Shown here one piece after another: positions 1-9,236 of a DNA stretch of 64,000 nucleotides. The DNA is taken from contig OZ252103.1 of NCBI GenBank assembly GCA_965248395.1, forward strand, positions 3,286,001 through 3,350,000. The letters run 5' to 3'. Origin of the DNA: JAAXHH01 sp965248395 (lineage in GTDB: Bacteria > JAAXHH01). Both the position numbers and the translations under genes were made by a program. Position 1 is the stretch's first letter. Every line of letters starts with the position of its first letter. The notes beneath the pieces were generated by a model that ran no database searches, was not told the DNA's origin, and saw nothing but the letters and a program-made list of their open reading frames with translations.

Positions 1-2
1 AA

Positions 3-1085
3 CTCGGCCGCATGATCGCCATCGCCGCGCGGCGCATGGGCTACCGCGTCCACACACTTTCACCAGAGGTTGACTCGCCCACTGGGCAGATCTCCGACCG
101 CGAAGTCGTGGCCGCCTACGACGACGTAGAGGCCGTAAAGCGCTTTGCTGAAGACGTGGACGTCATCACCCTCGAGTTCGAAAACATATCCGCCGCCTGT
201 GTCGACGCCGCTTCGCCCATCGTGCCGGTACGACCGAAAGGAAGCGTGCTCCACACGACCCAGAACCGCCTGCGAGAGAAGACCTTCTTAGCTAAAAACG
301 GCTTCCCCGTCGCACCCTTCCGCCACGTCAAGTCAAGGGAGGAACTCGCAGCGGCAGTCGAGGAAATCGGCACACCCGCCGTGCTCAAGACCGCCGGATT
401 CGGGTACGACGGCAAGGGGCAGGTACGGATCGACGAGAAAGAAGAAGTCGACCGCGCATGGACGTCATTGGCGGGACAGGAAGCTGTCCTCGAAGCGTTC
501 ATTGATTATCAATTTGAACTGTCCGTTGTGGCCGCACGAGGGTCAACAGGCGAATTCGCGCATTACAGAGCGGTCGAGAACAAACACAGTAACCATATCC
601 TCGACATCACGACTGCGCCGGCCGACGTATCCGGCGCAGTGAACCTTACCGCCGTGAATCTGACGAGAAGGATATTCGAAGCGCTCGAATTAGTCGGAGT
701 CGCCTGTGTCGAGTATTTCCTCGACCGCGATGGAAACCTGATCATCAACGAGATCGCTCCCCGGGTCCACAACTCGGGTCACTTCACCTTCGACGCCTGC
801 GTCACCAGTCAGTTCGAACAGCAGGTGCGCGCCGTGTGCGGACTCCCGCTCGGCTCGACCGGACAACAGCGACCTGCAGCCATGGCCAACCTACTGGGAG
901 ATCTGTGGGAAACCGGAGAACCCAACTGGGCGGCGGCCCTGTCCATACCGGAGGTCATGCTTCACCTCTACGGGAAGCTGGAGCCCCGGTCGGGACGAAA
1001 GATGGGGCATCTTACTGCTATGGCCGATACGCGGGAGCAGGCGGTGGAAAGGGTGGTTGAGGGAAGGTGGAGAATGACCGAATAG
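3..1085 (+). CDS. purK: N5-carboxyaminoimidazole ribonucleotide synthase, 5' end cut by window
   Basis: This enzyme uses ATP and bicarbonate to carboxylate AIR to N5-CAIR in purine biosynthesis, in the cytoplasm. The frame stays open to the window edge: Leu-Gly-Arg precede the Met codon at base 12, matching the family's N-terminal GGGQLGRM loop, so roughly ten residues are missing and Met12 is not the start. An ATP-grasp fold is visible, with a glycine-rich KTAGFGYDGKGQ loop about one third in and the metal/ATP-binding NEIAPRVHNSGH motif about two thirds in. The 3' end is complete. purE would normally lie upstream, outside the window. The gene ends about 50 bp before IS debris. Confidence 0.95.
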   Translation, partial: LGRMIAIAARRMGYRVHTLSPEVDSPTGQISDREVVAAYDDVEAVKRFAEDVDVITLEFENISAACVDAASPIVPVRPKGSVLHTTQNRLREKTFLAKNGFPVAPFRHVKSREELAAAVEEIGTPAVLKTAGFGYDGKGQVRIDEKEEVDRAWTSLAGQEAVLEAFIDYQFELSVVAARGSTGEFAHYRAVENKHSNHILDITTAPADVSGAVNLTAVNLTRRIFEALELVGVACVEYFLDRDGNLIINEIAPRVHNSGHFTFDACVTSQFEQQVRAVCGLPLGSTGQQRPAAMANLLGDLWETGEPNWAAALSIPEVMLHLYGKLEPRSGRKMGHLTAMADTREQAVERVVEGRWRMTE

Positions 1086-1131
1086 AACATTTATGGAGGT
1101 AGGACAGTTAATCCCCAGACCTTACCACCGC

Positions 1132-1241
1132 TTGAACGGAGACAAGGAACTCCTGGGTCTCTCTCTGGACCGAGCAGCACGAATGCGCGAAGTTCTGGCC
1201 CACCGTCTTGACCGAATTGAAGAATCGCGGCGGTGCCGTTT
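1132..1241 (+). pseudogene. Fragment of an IS256-family transposase gene
   Basis: About 110 bp encode, with one frame slip near base 1160, a peptide like the intact IS256 transposases of this window: NGDKELLG, then EQHECAKFW and VLTELKNRGGA, equivalent to GDKELLG, EQNEGAKFW and VLTELKNRGVA. It lies on the opposite strand to the adjacent full-length copy and is clearly diverged from it, so it comes from an older, different element. It ends exactly where the terminal repeat of copy 1 begins, which suggests that copy 1 jumped into it or that a deletion joined the two. Confidence 0.7.
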
Positions 1242-2575
1242 GGGTCTGTCACGTATTTTGTGTAACTGACTGTTTCATGTGATGGGCACTCTGTCTTCGT
1301 ACATGATGACGAACTGGTTGATGGCGGCCGTCCAGTGGACAAGGGGCCGGGTCCACCTTCGGGACAGATTGAGCAGAGCCAGATAGAGCAGTTTCCTGGC
1401 CGCCTCGTCTGTGGGGAAAGCGCCTTTGGTCTTGATGATCTTGCGCAGTCCCCGGTTCATGGATTCGATGGCATTGGTAGTGTAGATGACCTTCCTGATC
1501 TCCTGTGGGAAGGCGAAGAACGGGCTCAAGTGGTCCCAGTGCCTGCGCCATAGCCGGCTGATCGTGGGATATTGCTTATCCCAGTGTTCTGCGAAGCGAT
1601 CCAGCGCGGCCTCGGCCTGCTCCAAGGTAGCGGCCTGGTATATCGCCCGGAGATCCTTGGCCACCTGCTTACGGTCCTTCCAGGAGACGTAGGTCAGGCT
1701 GTTACGCACCATGTGTACGATGCAGAGTTGCACCTGGGTCCTGGGATACACCGTCTCTATGGCCTGCGGAAAGCCAGAGAGCCCGTCGCAGCAGGCGATG
1801 AAGATATCGGCAACGCCCCGGTTCTTCAGTTCGGTCAGTACGTGGAGCCAGAACTTTGCCCCTTCGTTCTGCTCGATCCAGAGCCCCAGGAGTTCCTTGT
1901 CGCCGTGCAGGTTAACGCCCAGGGCCAAGTAGACTGCCTTGTTCCTGATGCTGCCGCTATCACGTATCTTGACGAACAGGGCATCCAGGAACAGGATCGG
2001 GTAGATCTCATCCAGGGGCCGCGACTGCCAGGCCAGGGCCTCGTCGGTCACGGCGTCGGTGATCCGCGAGACCAATTCGGGCGAGATGGACACCCGGCAT
2101 GAGATCTTCGATATGGCCCTGGATATCCCGGGTGCTCATGCCCCTTGCGTACATGGAGATGATCTTGTCGTCGAAGTCCGGCCAGCGTGTCTGGTACTTG
2201 CGGATCAACTTCGGATCGAAGCTGCCTTCGCGGTCCCGGGGGATCTCTACCGGCAGAGCGCCCTTGTCGTCCTTGAGCGTCTTGGTGGTCTTGCCGTTGC
2301 GACTGTTGCCGCGGTTCCTGCCATCGGGGGCATGCTTCTCGTAGCCGAGATGATCGGTGAGCTCGGCTTCCAGGATCCGCTCGGCCATGCGCTTCTTCAT
2401 GCGCTTGAGCAGGCCGTCTTCGCCGAAAAGGTCCTCGGCGTCCACCCCGTCTTCCATGAGCTCGTCCAAAAGACGGTCGATCTTACTTGAGGGTTTTCTT
2501 TCTCTGGCCATAGCACTTCCTCCTTGTGAGCAAGATACAGGCTATTGCCAGTTACACAAAACTTGTTACAGACTC
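1242..2575 (-). mobile_element. IS256-family element, copy 1 (degenerate)
   Basis: This element is 1334 bp, one base longer than the three intact copies. Ends match theirs: GGGTCTGTCAC at 1242 and, inverted, GAGTCTGTAAC ending at 2575. The flanks (tgccgttt on the left, aaagttat on the right) do not form the 8-bp target duplication seen around copies 2-4. It therefore either inserted long ago or one flank was replaced by deletion. Confidence 0.85.
1275..2511 (-). pseudogene. IS256-family transposase, frameshifted
   Basis: This is the Mutator/IS256-type DDE transposase of copy 1. Two overlapping frames (2511 to about 2090, and 2093 to 1275) together cover the 411-residue protein of the intact copies. 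The break is a one-base insertion near 2090, where the intact copies read GAAGACCTCTACGGGGTGTC and this copy reads GAAGATCTCATGCCGGGTGTC. Several further substitutions show that it is older than copies 2-4. No full-length transposase can be made without frameshifting. Confidence 0.85.
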
Positions 2576-2745
2576 AAAGTTATCAAAATGACGATGATTT
2601 TCACTCCACCATTCAGTTGATCCGAAAACCATTCTTCATAAAGGCCAAAATACGCACCAGTAATGAAGTAGTAAACTACGACACCAACTATACAAATCAC
2701 CCATATAACAAGACCTTGCTCAATCAACCGTTGTATCTTATTCAT
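2566..2745 (-). pseudogene. Small membrane protein gene, 3' end truncated by IS256 copy 1
   Basis: The ATG at 2745 is preceded by a near-perfect ribosome binding site (AGGAGGTGAGAAGT), so this was a translated gene. It encodes about 59 residues: an N-terminal MNKIQRLIEQG, one hydrophobic span (LVIWVICIVGVVVYYFITG), an acidic/aromatic stretch, and a second hydrophobic start. The last two codons and the stop lie inside the IS terminal repeat, so the native C-terminus is lost. No family is recognised. Its composition is more AT-rich than its surroundings, which suggests a foreign origin. Confidence 0.5.
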
Positions 2746-2810
2746 ACTTCTCACCTCCTGCGTATTTTAATAAACCCAAACTCTTTTTTGTTCTAAGTTA
2801 CAAGTTAAGG

Positions 2811-3902
2811 CTAGTGTTCCGTCCCGGAAATAAGTTTGCATAGTCTGTTGATCTTTTCGAGGATCGAATCGGCCGTGGCCGTCCATATGAAAGGCCTTGT
2901 TTTGGCGTTGTAGTGATCGGTGAAGTTCCGGATATGGGCGATGAGGTCCTTGACGTTCCGGAAAGAGCCGCGCCGTATGGCTTTTTGCGTGATGACGTTG
3001 AACCAGATCTCCACCTGGTTGAGCCAGGATGAGTACGTTGGCGTATAATGGAGGTGATAGCGCGGACGGGAAGCGATCCATTGCCTGACCTTGTGATGCT
3101 TGTGCGTGCTGTAGTTGTCCACCACGAGATGGATGTCGAGTTTGCCGGGCACGTTCTGGTCGATGTGTTTCAGGAACTGCAGGAACTCCTGGTGGCGGTG
3201 TCGGGGTTTGCATTGGGTCAGGACCCTGCCCGAGGTGATCTCGAGGGCCGCGAACAACGTGGTGGTGCCGTGGCGCTTGTAGTCGTGGGTAACGCCCTCG
3301 ACGTAGCCCAGGCCCAAAGGCAGCATGGGTTGCGTGCGTTCCAGGGCCTGTACCTGGCTCTTCTCGTCGACGCACAGGACCATTGCCTTATCGGGCGGAT
3401 TCAGGTAGAGTCCTACGATGTCCCGGACTTTTTCGACGAAGAACGGATCGTTGGACAGCTTGAAGTGCTTCTGCCGTTGCGGTTGCAGGCCGAAGGCCTT
3501 CCACGTCCGATGCACGGTGGACCTGGACAGACCGGTCTCGGCGGCCAGGGAACGGCAGGACCAGTGTGTGGCACCGCCCTTCGGCTTCGTTTCCAGGGTC
3601 TTCTTGATCAAAGCGGCGGTCTGCTCGTCGGTGATCGAACGGGGACTTCCAGGCCGCAACTCGTCGTAGAGGCCCATCAGGCCTTGTGCGAGAAAGCGAC
3701 GACGCCATTTGCCCACGGTGTTGCCCGACACCTCCAGGCGATGTCCGATCTGTTGATTGCTCAAACCGCTATCGCTCATCAGGATGATCCGGGCTCTGCG
3801 CGCGAGGGCCACTGGCAGAGTGCGCGAACGAACCATGGATTCGAGTTGGGCGCGTACGTCATCACTGAGATTCAAAGGCTGTAGTGGACGGCCTGTGGCC
3901 AT
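2811..3902 (-). CDS. IS630-family transposase
   Basis: This 363-residue transposase catalyses cut-and-paste movement of the surrounding element. The N-terminal third carries helix-turn-helix segments (SNQQIGHRLEVSGNTVGKW and a winged-helix-like region near residue 120). The DDE catalytic domain follows: VDEKSQVQALERTQP (first Asp), HLVVDNYSTHKH (second Asp) and YSSWLNQVEIWF (Glu). An oddity is that the stop codon TAG uses the flanking target TA and the next host base, so the reading frame is closed by the insertion site and not by the element itself. Confidence 0.93.
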   Translation of the reverse strand: MATGRPLQPLNLSDDVRAQLESMVRSRTLPVALARRARIILMSDSGLSNQQIGHRLEVSGNTVGKWRRRFLAQGLMGLYDELRPGSPRSITDEQTAALIKKTLETKPKGGATHWSCRSLAAETGLSRSTVHRTWKAFGLQPQRQKHFKLSNDPFFVEKVRDIVGLYLNPPDKAMVLCVDEKSQVQALERTQPMLPLGLGYVEGVTHDYKRHGTTTLFAALEITSGRVLTQCKPRHRHQEFLQFLKHIDQNVPGKLDIHLVVDNYSTHKHHKVRQWIASRPRYHLHYTPTYSSWLNQVEIWFNVITQKAIRRGSFRNVKDLIAHIRNFTDHYNAKTRPFIWTATADSILEKINRLCKLISGTEH

Positions 3903-4007
3903 TAGATGCTCTCCTTTGATACAGGGTCGCTTTGCTTTGATATACTACCATATGGAGAATCTAATGACAGGACGCATGTTTTACAAGATATTTATGTGAC
4001 GGAACAC
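2814..4007 (-). mobile_element. IS630-family element
   Basis: Terminal inverted repeats gtgttccgtc / gacggaacac bound 1194 bp, and each end is flanked by TA (2812-2813 and 4008-4009). TA duplication is the hallmark of IS630/Tc1-mariner insertion. The element lies between the truncated small membrane gene and the sulfatase and interrupts no recognisable gene. Confidence 0.88.
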
Positions 4008-4152
4008 TAGACCACATAATACAATCTGAACAGATTCCGGTAAACATTCGAATTGGAGAAGGTTGGTATGGAACCTAAGTCCTATATCTATCTTACCCTT
4101 ATTTCGAATAAAGATTACGATTTGACTGGAATCACTTCGAGAGGAGCCCCAA

Positions 4153-5613
4153 TTGCCCAAACAACCCAATATAGTAGTCCTGATGTCCGATCAGCAACGG
4201 CTCGACACGGTGAGTTGCTACGGGCTGAACGAGGTGTGCCGGACGCCTCACATCGACGCCCTGGCCGCACGCGGTGTTCGCTTTGACTCGACTTTCACCC
4301 CGACCGCGATCTGCTCACCGGCCCGCGCTTCCTTTTACACGGGTCTCTACCCACACAAACACGGAGTTTCGGCCAACGGCCTGTGCCTGCACGAGGACGT
4401 GCGAGGGGTTAATCACTACCTGGCAGACGCCGGATATCGATGCGGATATGCCGGAAAGTGGCACGTAGACCAGGAGACCGGTCCATCGGGATATGGGTTC
4501 ACCGGCAAGGATTTCATGGGCTACGGATTCCCTGGAGGCGGCCTGTTGCCCGGCCTGCAGTTCGGCGGCAATCTACACGGACACAATCATTACGCCGATT
4601 ATCTGAAAGAGCATGGCTTCGATCCACCGCCCACGGTATCACACCGCTTTGTGGGCACCAATCCCGCGAGCCAGCGGCAGGAAATGTTCGCCCTACACGA
4701 GGGGCCGGTCGAGTCCTGCATCGAGTATTTCGTCGCCGAGGAAGCCCTTCGCGTGCTCGACGAGGTGGCCACCGGCGAGGAGCCCTTCTTCCTGTGGGCT
4801 AACTTCTGGGGGCCGCACAGCCCGTCTCTGGTGCCGGAGCCGTACTTCTCCATGTACAATCCCGAGGCCATTCCGGAACACCCAGGGTACGCGGAGACCT
4901 TTGAGAAAAAGCCATATCGACAACAACTGATCGAACACATGTGGGGGCTGGGCGACTACGGCTGGGAGGGATTCCAGGAAATCGCCGCGCGATACTTCGG
5001 GCATTGCACGCTCATCGACGACATGGTGGGACGGGTGGTGGCTCACCTGGAGAAACTGGGCGTGCTCGACGACACCATCATCGTCTATACGTCCGATCAC
5101 GGCGACTGCCTCGGCGCGCACAAGCTGATCGAAAAGGGCGAGTTCATGTACGACGAGATCTACCGCATTCCCCTCGTCATTGCCCATCCCGACTGCCAGG
5201 CTCCCGGCACGGTCTGCGACGAGTTCGTCTACCTGCACGAAATCATGCTCTTGTCACTCGACGCGGCCGGTCTCGAAGTGCCCACCCACCTCGACGGCCA
5301 GTCCTTCCTCCCGGCCATCGAAGGACGCCCGTTTTCAAACGGGCGCGAGGAAGTTTACTGCGTGTTCGACCGCCACTTTACGGTCGCCAATCAGCGCATG
5401 GTCCGCAGCCGAACCCACCAGTTTACCTTTAACTCGACCGATCCCGGCGAGTTGTACGACCTGCAACGCGATCCCTACCAACTCGACAACGTGTACGGCG
5501 ATCCAGCCTATGACGCCGTGCGCCAGGATTTGAAAAGGCGGATGGAACGCTACATGGAAGAGCTTGGCGACCCGGTGCGCGGGTGGTATGAGAAGGTTAA
5601 GGGCGTGTATTAA
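4153..5613 (+). CDS. Sulfatase (type I, formylglycine-dependent)
   Basis: This is an alkaline-phosphatase-fold sulfatase of 486 residues that would hydrolyse a sulfate ester. The natural substrate cannot be read from sequence. The catalytic signature C-S-P-A-R is at residues 54-58, where Cys54 would be oxidised to formylglycine. Metal-ligand segments include SDQQR near residue 13 and TSDHGD near residue 315. No signal peptide is seen, so it is probably cytoplasmic. The start is TTG at 4153, with GAGAGGAG six bases upstream; no ATG fits the N-terminal MPKQPNIVVLMSD pattern of the family. No formylglycine-generating enzyme or transporter is adjacent. Confidence 0.92.
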   Translation: MPKQPNIVVLMSDQQRLDTVSCYGLNEVCRTPHIDALAARGVRFDSTFTPTAICSPARASFYTGLYPHKHGVSANGLCLHEDVRGVNHYLADAGYRCGYAGKWHVDQETGPSGYGFTGKDFMGYGFPGGGLLPGLQFGGNLHGHNHYADYLKEHGFDPPPTVSHRFVGTNPASQRQEMFALHEGPVESCIEYFVAEEALRVLDEVATGEEPFFLWANFWGPHSPSLVPEPYFSMYNPEAIPEHPGYAETFEKKPYRQQLIEHMWGLGDYGWEGFQEIAARYFGHCTLIDDMVGRVVAHLEKLGVLDDTIIVYTSDHGDCLGAHKLIEKGEFMYDEIYRIPLVIAHPDCQAPGTVCDEFVYLHEIMLLSLDAAGLEVPTHLDGQSFLPAIEGRPFSNGREEVYCVFDRHFTVANQRMVRSRTHQFTFNSTDPGELYDLQRDPYQLDNVYGDPAYDAVRQDLKRRMERYMEELGDPVRGWYEKVKGVY

Positions 5614-5776
5614 CGCGCATAGAGCCACGTTGGAATTCAGGCAAAGCAATTTGAATTGAATCAATGAAGGCCAATACAGTTGAAATCTTCATTCTCCATC
5701 CTTTTGTGTCGCCCATATCCCAATGAAAGCCTGATGCCCGGAGTTAACTCCCTCTTGATTCCCAGACTGAGTTCTC

Positions 5777-7111
5777 CTATTTCAAGGGCAACTCACCCAT
5801 ATCTATCCAATGATAACTAACCGGCCTTATTCGTTTCCTTAGCTTCCCTTCGTCGGTGGCCTTTTTAAGCCACGTTTTAAGCTGCGTTGGTTGTAATGAC
5901 AAGACGGAGGCTAATTCCTCAGTAGATTTGGGGTTATCTTTACATAGAACCTGAACCTTTGAGAGAAACAGTTCATAAAAATAATCGGTATCCTTGGTCG
6001 GATTAGATGTTTCGGTATCTTGAACGAATACCTGGTTTTTTTGTCCCAATTTCGTAGCGTTTAACGCTTGTTTGGGTATACCAGTATTAACCGGTGGCCG
6101 GTTAGCTTTATACTTGCCACCGCCTTCTTTGACGATAGAAGAAGCCTCGCTGAAAAGACCTTTTTCCGAAGATTCGATTTCCACCTTTGTCTTAATCATC
6201 TCATTGATGTCGATCTCGTCGACATTCTCTGGTGCCCACCGTGCACCAGCTTGGAAGATCTTCTCATTTCCGGATCCTTTTTCGGCAGTCCTTCTGACCC
6301 AAAGCGGTACCCAATTCCTTCTTAGGTTTTCCATCGCACCACTCCAAGTACCACCCTTTGTATCCGTGTGAATAACAAACCCAACATTGGATAGGCAATA
6401 AATAAACTTGTTACGGTGCATTGCTTGGCCAACGCTGAATCCAGCTTCTGGATAGAACGGTGAAACGAGAACAAGCTCACCATCCGACAGGAATCTGCGA
6501 TACTTTAAACTATGGCTGGCCTTCATAAGGCTATCGGCAACAACTCCAATTACAGTTCCTCCATACTGAAGTGCTTCGAGCATTGCCGCCTCATCGACGC
6601 CTCTCGCGCCACCGGAAATTACCTGTACACCGGTACTAGCAGCCATAGCACCAATTGCTCGAGCATAAGCAAGGTCTTGCTGATTTGCTTTGCGAGACCC
6701 TACGACAGCCAAGCCGCCTTTGTTGAGCGAATCTCGGTTACCGCATCCAAATAAGACAGGTGGGGAGGCTGATTTAAGGTGCTGCTTCAGGCGTACGGGA
6801 TATTCCGAATCGGATCGTGTCATTACCCACAGACCTGCGCGCTGCCATTTTTCCACAGCTAAAGCAAGAGCGTTTCCCCGACACATCAATGCTGCTATGC
6901 GATCCGATGTAATCGATTTGTCCACCCAGCCATTCAATAGCTCATCGAGGTGTTCGGTGTTCAGGTCGCTTGGCTTCAACTGTTGCTTCTTGAGCCACGC
7001 AGTAAACCTTCCCCATTCCGTCGTTGTCAGTGGCTTAACGGACTCGTTCCTACCTTCTGAAAAACGTGCCGTTAACAACAAGATCGCCTGGGTATTGTTG
7101 GAAAGGGCCAT
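5777..7111 (-). CDS. DprA/Smf-like DNA-processing protein
   Basis: This 444-residue protein has a central Rossmann-like DprA domain: VVGSRKANQQ, then ISGGARGVDEAAM matching the family SGxARGID motif, then GGTW. DprA proteins bind single-stranded DNA and load RecA. About 150 residues follow the core and end in a helical, winged-helix-like region (ELASVLSLQPTQLKTWLKKA). That layout is longer than typical competence DprA. The ATG directly follows the stop codon of the upstream recQ-PRTase gene, so the two are translationally coupled. Pairing with an accessory helicase, not with topA as is usual for chromosomal dprA, suggests a specialised system. Confidence 0.85.
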   Translation of the reverse strand: MALSNNTQAILLLTARFSEGRNESVKPLTTTEWGRFTAWLKKQQLKPSDLNTEHLDELLNGWVDKSITSDRIAALMCRGNALALAVEKWQRAGLWVMTRSDSEYPVRLKQHLKSASPPVLFGCGNRDSLNKGGLAVVGSRKANQQDLAYARAIGAMAASTGVQVISGGARGVDEAAMLEALQYGGTVIGVVADSLMKASHSLKYRRFLSDGELVLVSPFYPEAGFSVGQAMHRNKFIYCLSNVGFVIHTDTKGGTWSGAMENLRRNWVPLWVRRTAEKGSGNEKIFQAGARWAPENVDEIDINEMIKTKVEIESSEKGLFSEASSIVKEGGGKYKANRPPVNTGIPKQALNATKLGQKNQVFVQDTETSNPTKDTDYFYELFLSKVQVLCKDNPKSTEELASVLSLQPTQLKTWLKKATDEGKLRKRIRPVSYHWIDMGELPLK

Positions 7112-7903
7112 TTAATCCCCCGGACTCGCTGAGGCCAACGCCACCGGGTAAACCGGACCACTTCCCGCCTGTCGCAAAAGGACGGCAAGGATGGTCATGG
7201 TCCATCCGGAATCGATTACATCATCCACTAACAGAACAGGTGTTTCGGGGGGTGTTTCCGTAATCCTAAAGACTCCATCCAGGTTCTTACATTGATGGAA
7301 TCGATTCTGTTGGGATTTCTGGGGTTCGTTATCAGTTATTTTGTCAATGATTCTTAGAAATGGCAATCTTAATAGTTCTGCAATCCGCTCTGCAAAATCC
7401 GGCACAAGTGTCGGTTGACGGACTGATGGAACACAGGTAACCCATTCCGGTAGGGATTCAGGTCTCCATCGTTTCAAAATCATCTCAACAACGGCGTGAA
7501 TTAAATCTTCCTGTATATTGCCTTCACGCTTACACTTCGCGACCACATGCCCCCAACCTGCATCGCCCCACCGAGACAGTATTCGCCCTTCAGACGCCTG
7601 AATCTCAGGTCCGATGTTACCTCGAATGTCGTATTTGGGAAATGCATCGACGGCCACCTGCTTATTCGATCTAAAGGGCATCTCAGCCTGCTTCAGAATC
7701 CTGGTTGCCTCAACCACACGATAGTGCGATACAACTTTACTCACTACCGATTTACCTTGGCAAACAGCGCATCGTCCGCATTCACCAGCCTCTGGATCGT
7801 CGAGGGCGTTGCGTAAATACGCCATCAGGCAAGAGTCGGTGTCGATGTAGTTTTGGACCTCTTCCCATTCGATTTCTCTTTGCTGCGTAAGACGCTCTAT
7901 TCG

Positions 7904-9236
7904 GAGTCTGTAACATGTTTTGTGTAACTGGCAATAGCCTGTATCTTGCTCAAAAGGAGGAAGTGCTATGGCCAGAGAAAGAAAACCCCCAGGTAAGATC
8001 GACCGTCTTCTCGATGAACTTATGGAAGACGGGGTGGACGCCGAGGACCTTTTCGGCGAAGACGGCCTGCTCAAGCGCATGAAGAAGCGCATGGCCGAGC
8101 GGATCCTGGAAGCCGAGCTCACCGATCATCTCGGCTACGAGAAGCATGCCCCCGATGGCAGGAACCGCGGCAACAGTCGCAACGGCAAGACCACCAAGAC
8201 GCTCAAGGACGACAAGGGCGCTCTGCCGGTAGAGATCCCCCGGGACCGCGAAGGCAGCTTCGATCCGAAGTTGATCCGCAAGTACCAGACGCGTTGGCCC
8301 GACTTCGACGACAAGATCATCTCCATGTACGCAAGGGGCATGAGCACCCGGGATATCCAGGGCCATATCGAAGACCTCTACGGGGTGTCCATCTCGCCCG
8401 AATTGGTCTCGCGGATCACCGACGCCGTGACCGACGAGGCCCTGGCCTGGCAGTCGCGGCCCCTGGATGAGATCTACCCGATCCTGTTCCTGGATGCCCT
8501 GTTCGTCAAGATACGTGATAGCGGCAGCGTACGGAACAAGGCGGTCTACCTGGCCCTGGGCGTTAACCTGCGCGGCGACAAGGAACTCCTGGGGCTCTGG
8601 ATCGAGCAGAACGAAGGGGCAAAGTTCTGGCTCCACGTACTGACCGAACTGAAGAACCGGGGCGTTGCCGATATCTTCATCGCCTGTTGCGACGGCCTCA
8701 CCGGCTTCCCCCAGGCCATAGAGACGGTGTACCCCAAGGCCCAGGTGCAGCTCTGCATCGTCCACATGGTGCGTAACAGCCTGACCTACGTCTCCTGGAA
8801 GGACCGTAAGCAGGTGGCCAAGGATCTCCGGGCGATATACCAGGCCGCTACCTTGGAGCAGGCTGAGGCCGCGCTTTATCGCTTTGCCGAACACTGGGAT
8901 AAGCAATATCCCACGATCAGCCGGCTATGGCGCAGACACTGGGACCATCTGACCCCGTTCTTCGCCTTCCCACAGGAGATCAGGAAGGTCATCTACACTA
9001 CGAATGCCATCGAATCCATGAACCGGGGCCTGCGCAAGATCATCAAGACCAGAGGCGCTTTCCCCACGGACGAGGCGGCCAGGAAACTGCTCTATCTGGC
9101 CCTGCTCAATCTGTCCCGAAGGTGGACCCGGCCCCTTGTCCACTGGACAGCCGCAATCAACCAGTTCATCATCATGTACGAAGACAGAGTGCCCATCACA
9201 TGAAACTGTCAGTTACACAAAATCCGTGACAGACCC
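7904..9236 (+). mobile_element. IS256-family element, copy 2
   Basis: This element is 1333 bp. Imperfect terminal inverted repeats are GAGTCTGTAACATGTTTTG on the left and, read inward from the right, GGGTCTGTCACGGATTTTG. An 8-bp target duplication tctattcg is present at 7896-7903 and 9237-9244. The element sits inside the recQ-PRTase gene in the opposite orientation. Confidence 0.97.
7968..9203 (+). CDS. IS256-family transposase, copy 2
   Basis: This 411-residue Mutator-type DDE transposase is preceded by AAAGGAGG, seven bases before the ATG. It has a zinc-free N-terminal region (DHLGYEKHAPDGRNRGNSR) and catalytic segments LDALFVKIRD and CCDGLTGFP (Asp residues), followed by YTTNAIESMNR (Glu), all typical of the family. 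The protein is identical to copies 3 and 4, and at the DNA level one base difference was noticed (cctttt versus cctgtt near 8052). The gene appears intact and potentially active. Confidence 0.97.
   Translation: MARERKPPGKIDRLLDELMEDGVDAEDLFGEDGLLKRMKKRMAERILEAELTDHLGYEKHAPDGRNRGNSRNGKTTKTLKDDKGALPVEIPRDREGSFDPKLIRKYQTRWPDFDDKIISMYARGMSTRDIQGHIEDLYGVSISPELVSRITDAVTDEALAWQSRPLDEIYPILFLDALFVKIRDSGSVRNKAVYLALGVNLRGDKELLGLWIEQNEGAKFWLHVLTELKNRGVADIFIACCDGLTGFPQAIETVYPKAQVQLCIVHMVRNSLTYVSWKDRKQVAKDLRAIYQAATLEQAEAALYRFAEHWDKQYPTISRLWRRHWDHLTPFFAFPQEIRKVIYTTNAIESMNRGLRKIIKTRGAFPTDEAARKLLYLALLNLSRRWTRPLVHWTAAINQFIIMYEDRVPIT

Noticed and set aside
3048..3884. 278-aa open frame on the plus strand opposite the IS630 transposase
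   Set aside because: It is antisense to a well-recognised DDE transposase and has no family features of its own.
7950..8906. Long 318-aa open frame antisense to the IS256 transposase (repeated at 14322-15278 and 17471-18427)
   Set aside because: It is present in every copy because the DNA is the same; it has no start signal and mirrors the codon pattern of the transposase gene. It is a shadow frame.
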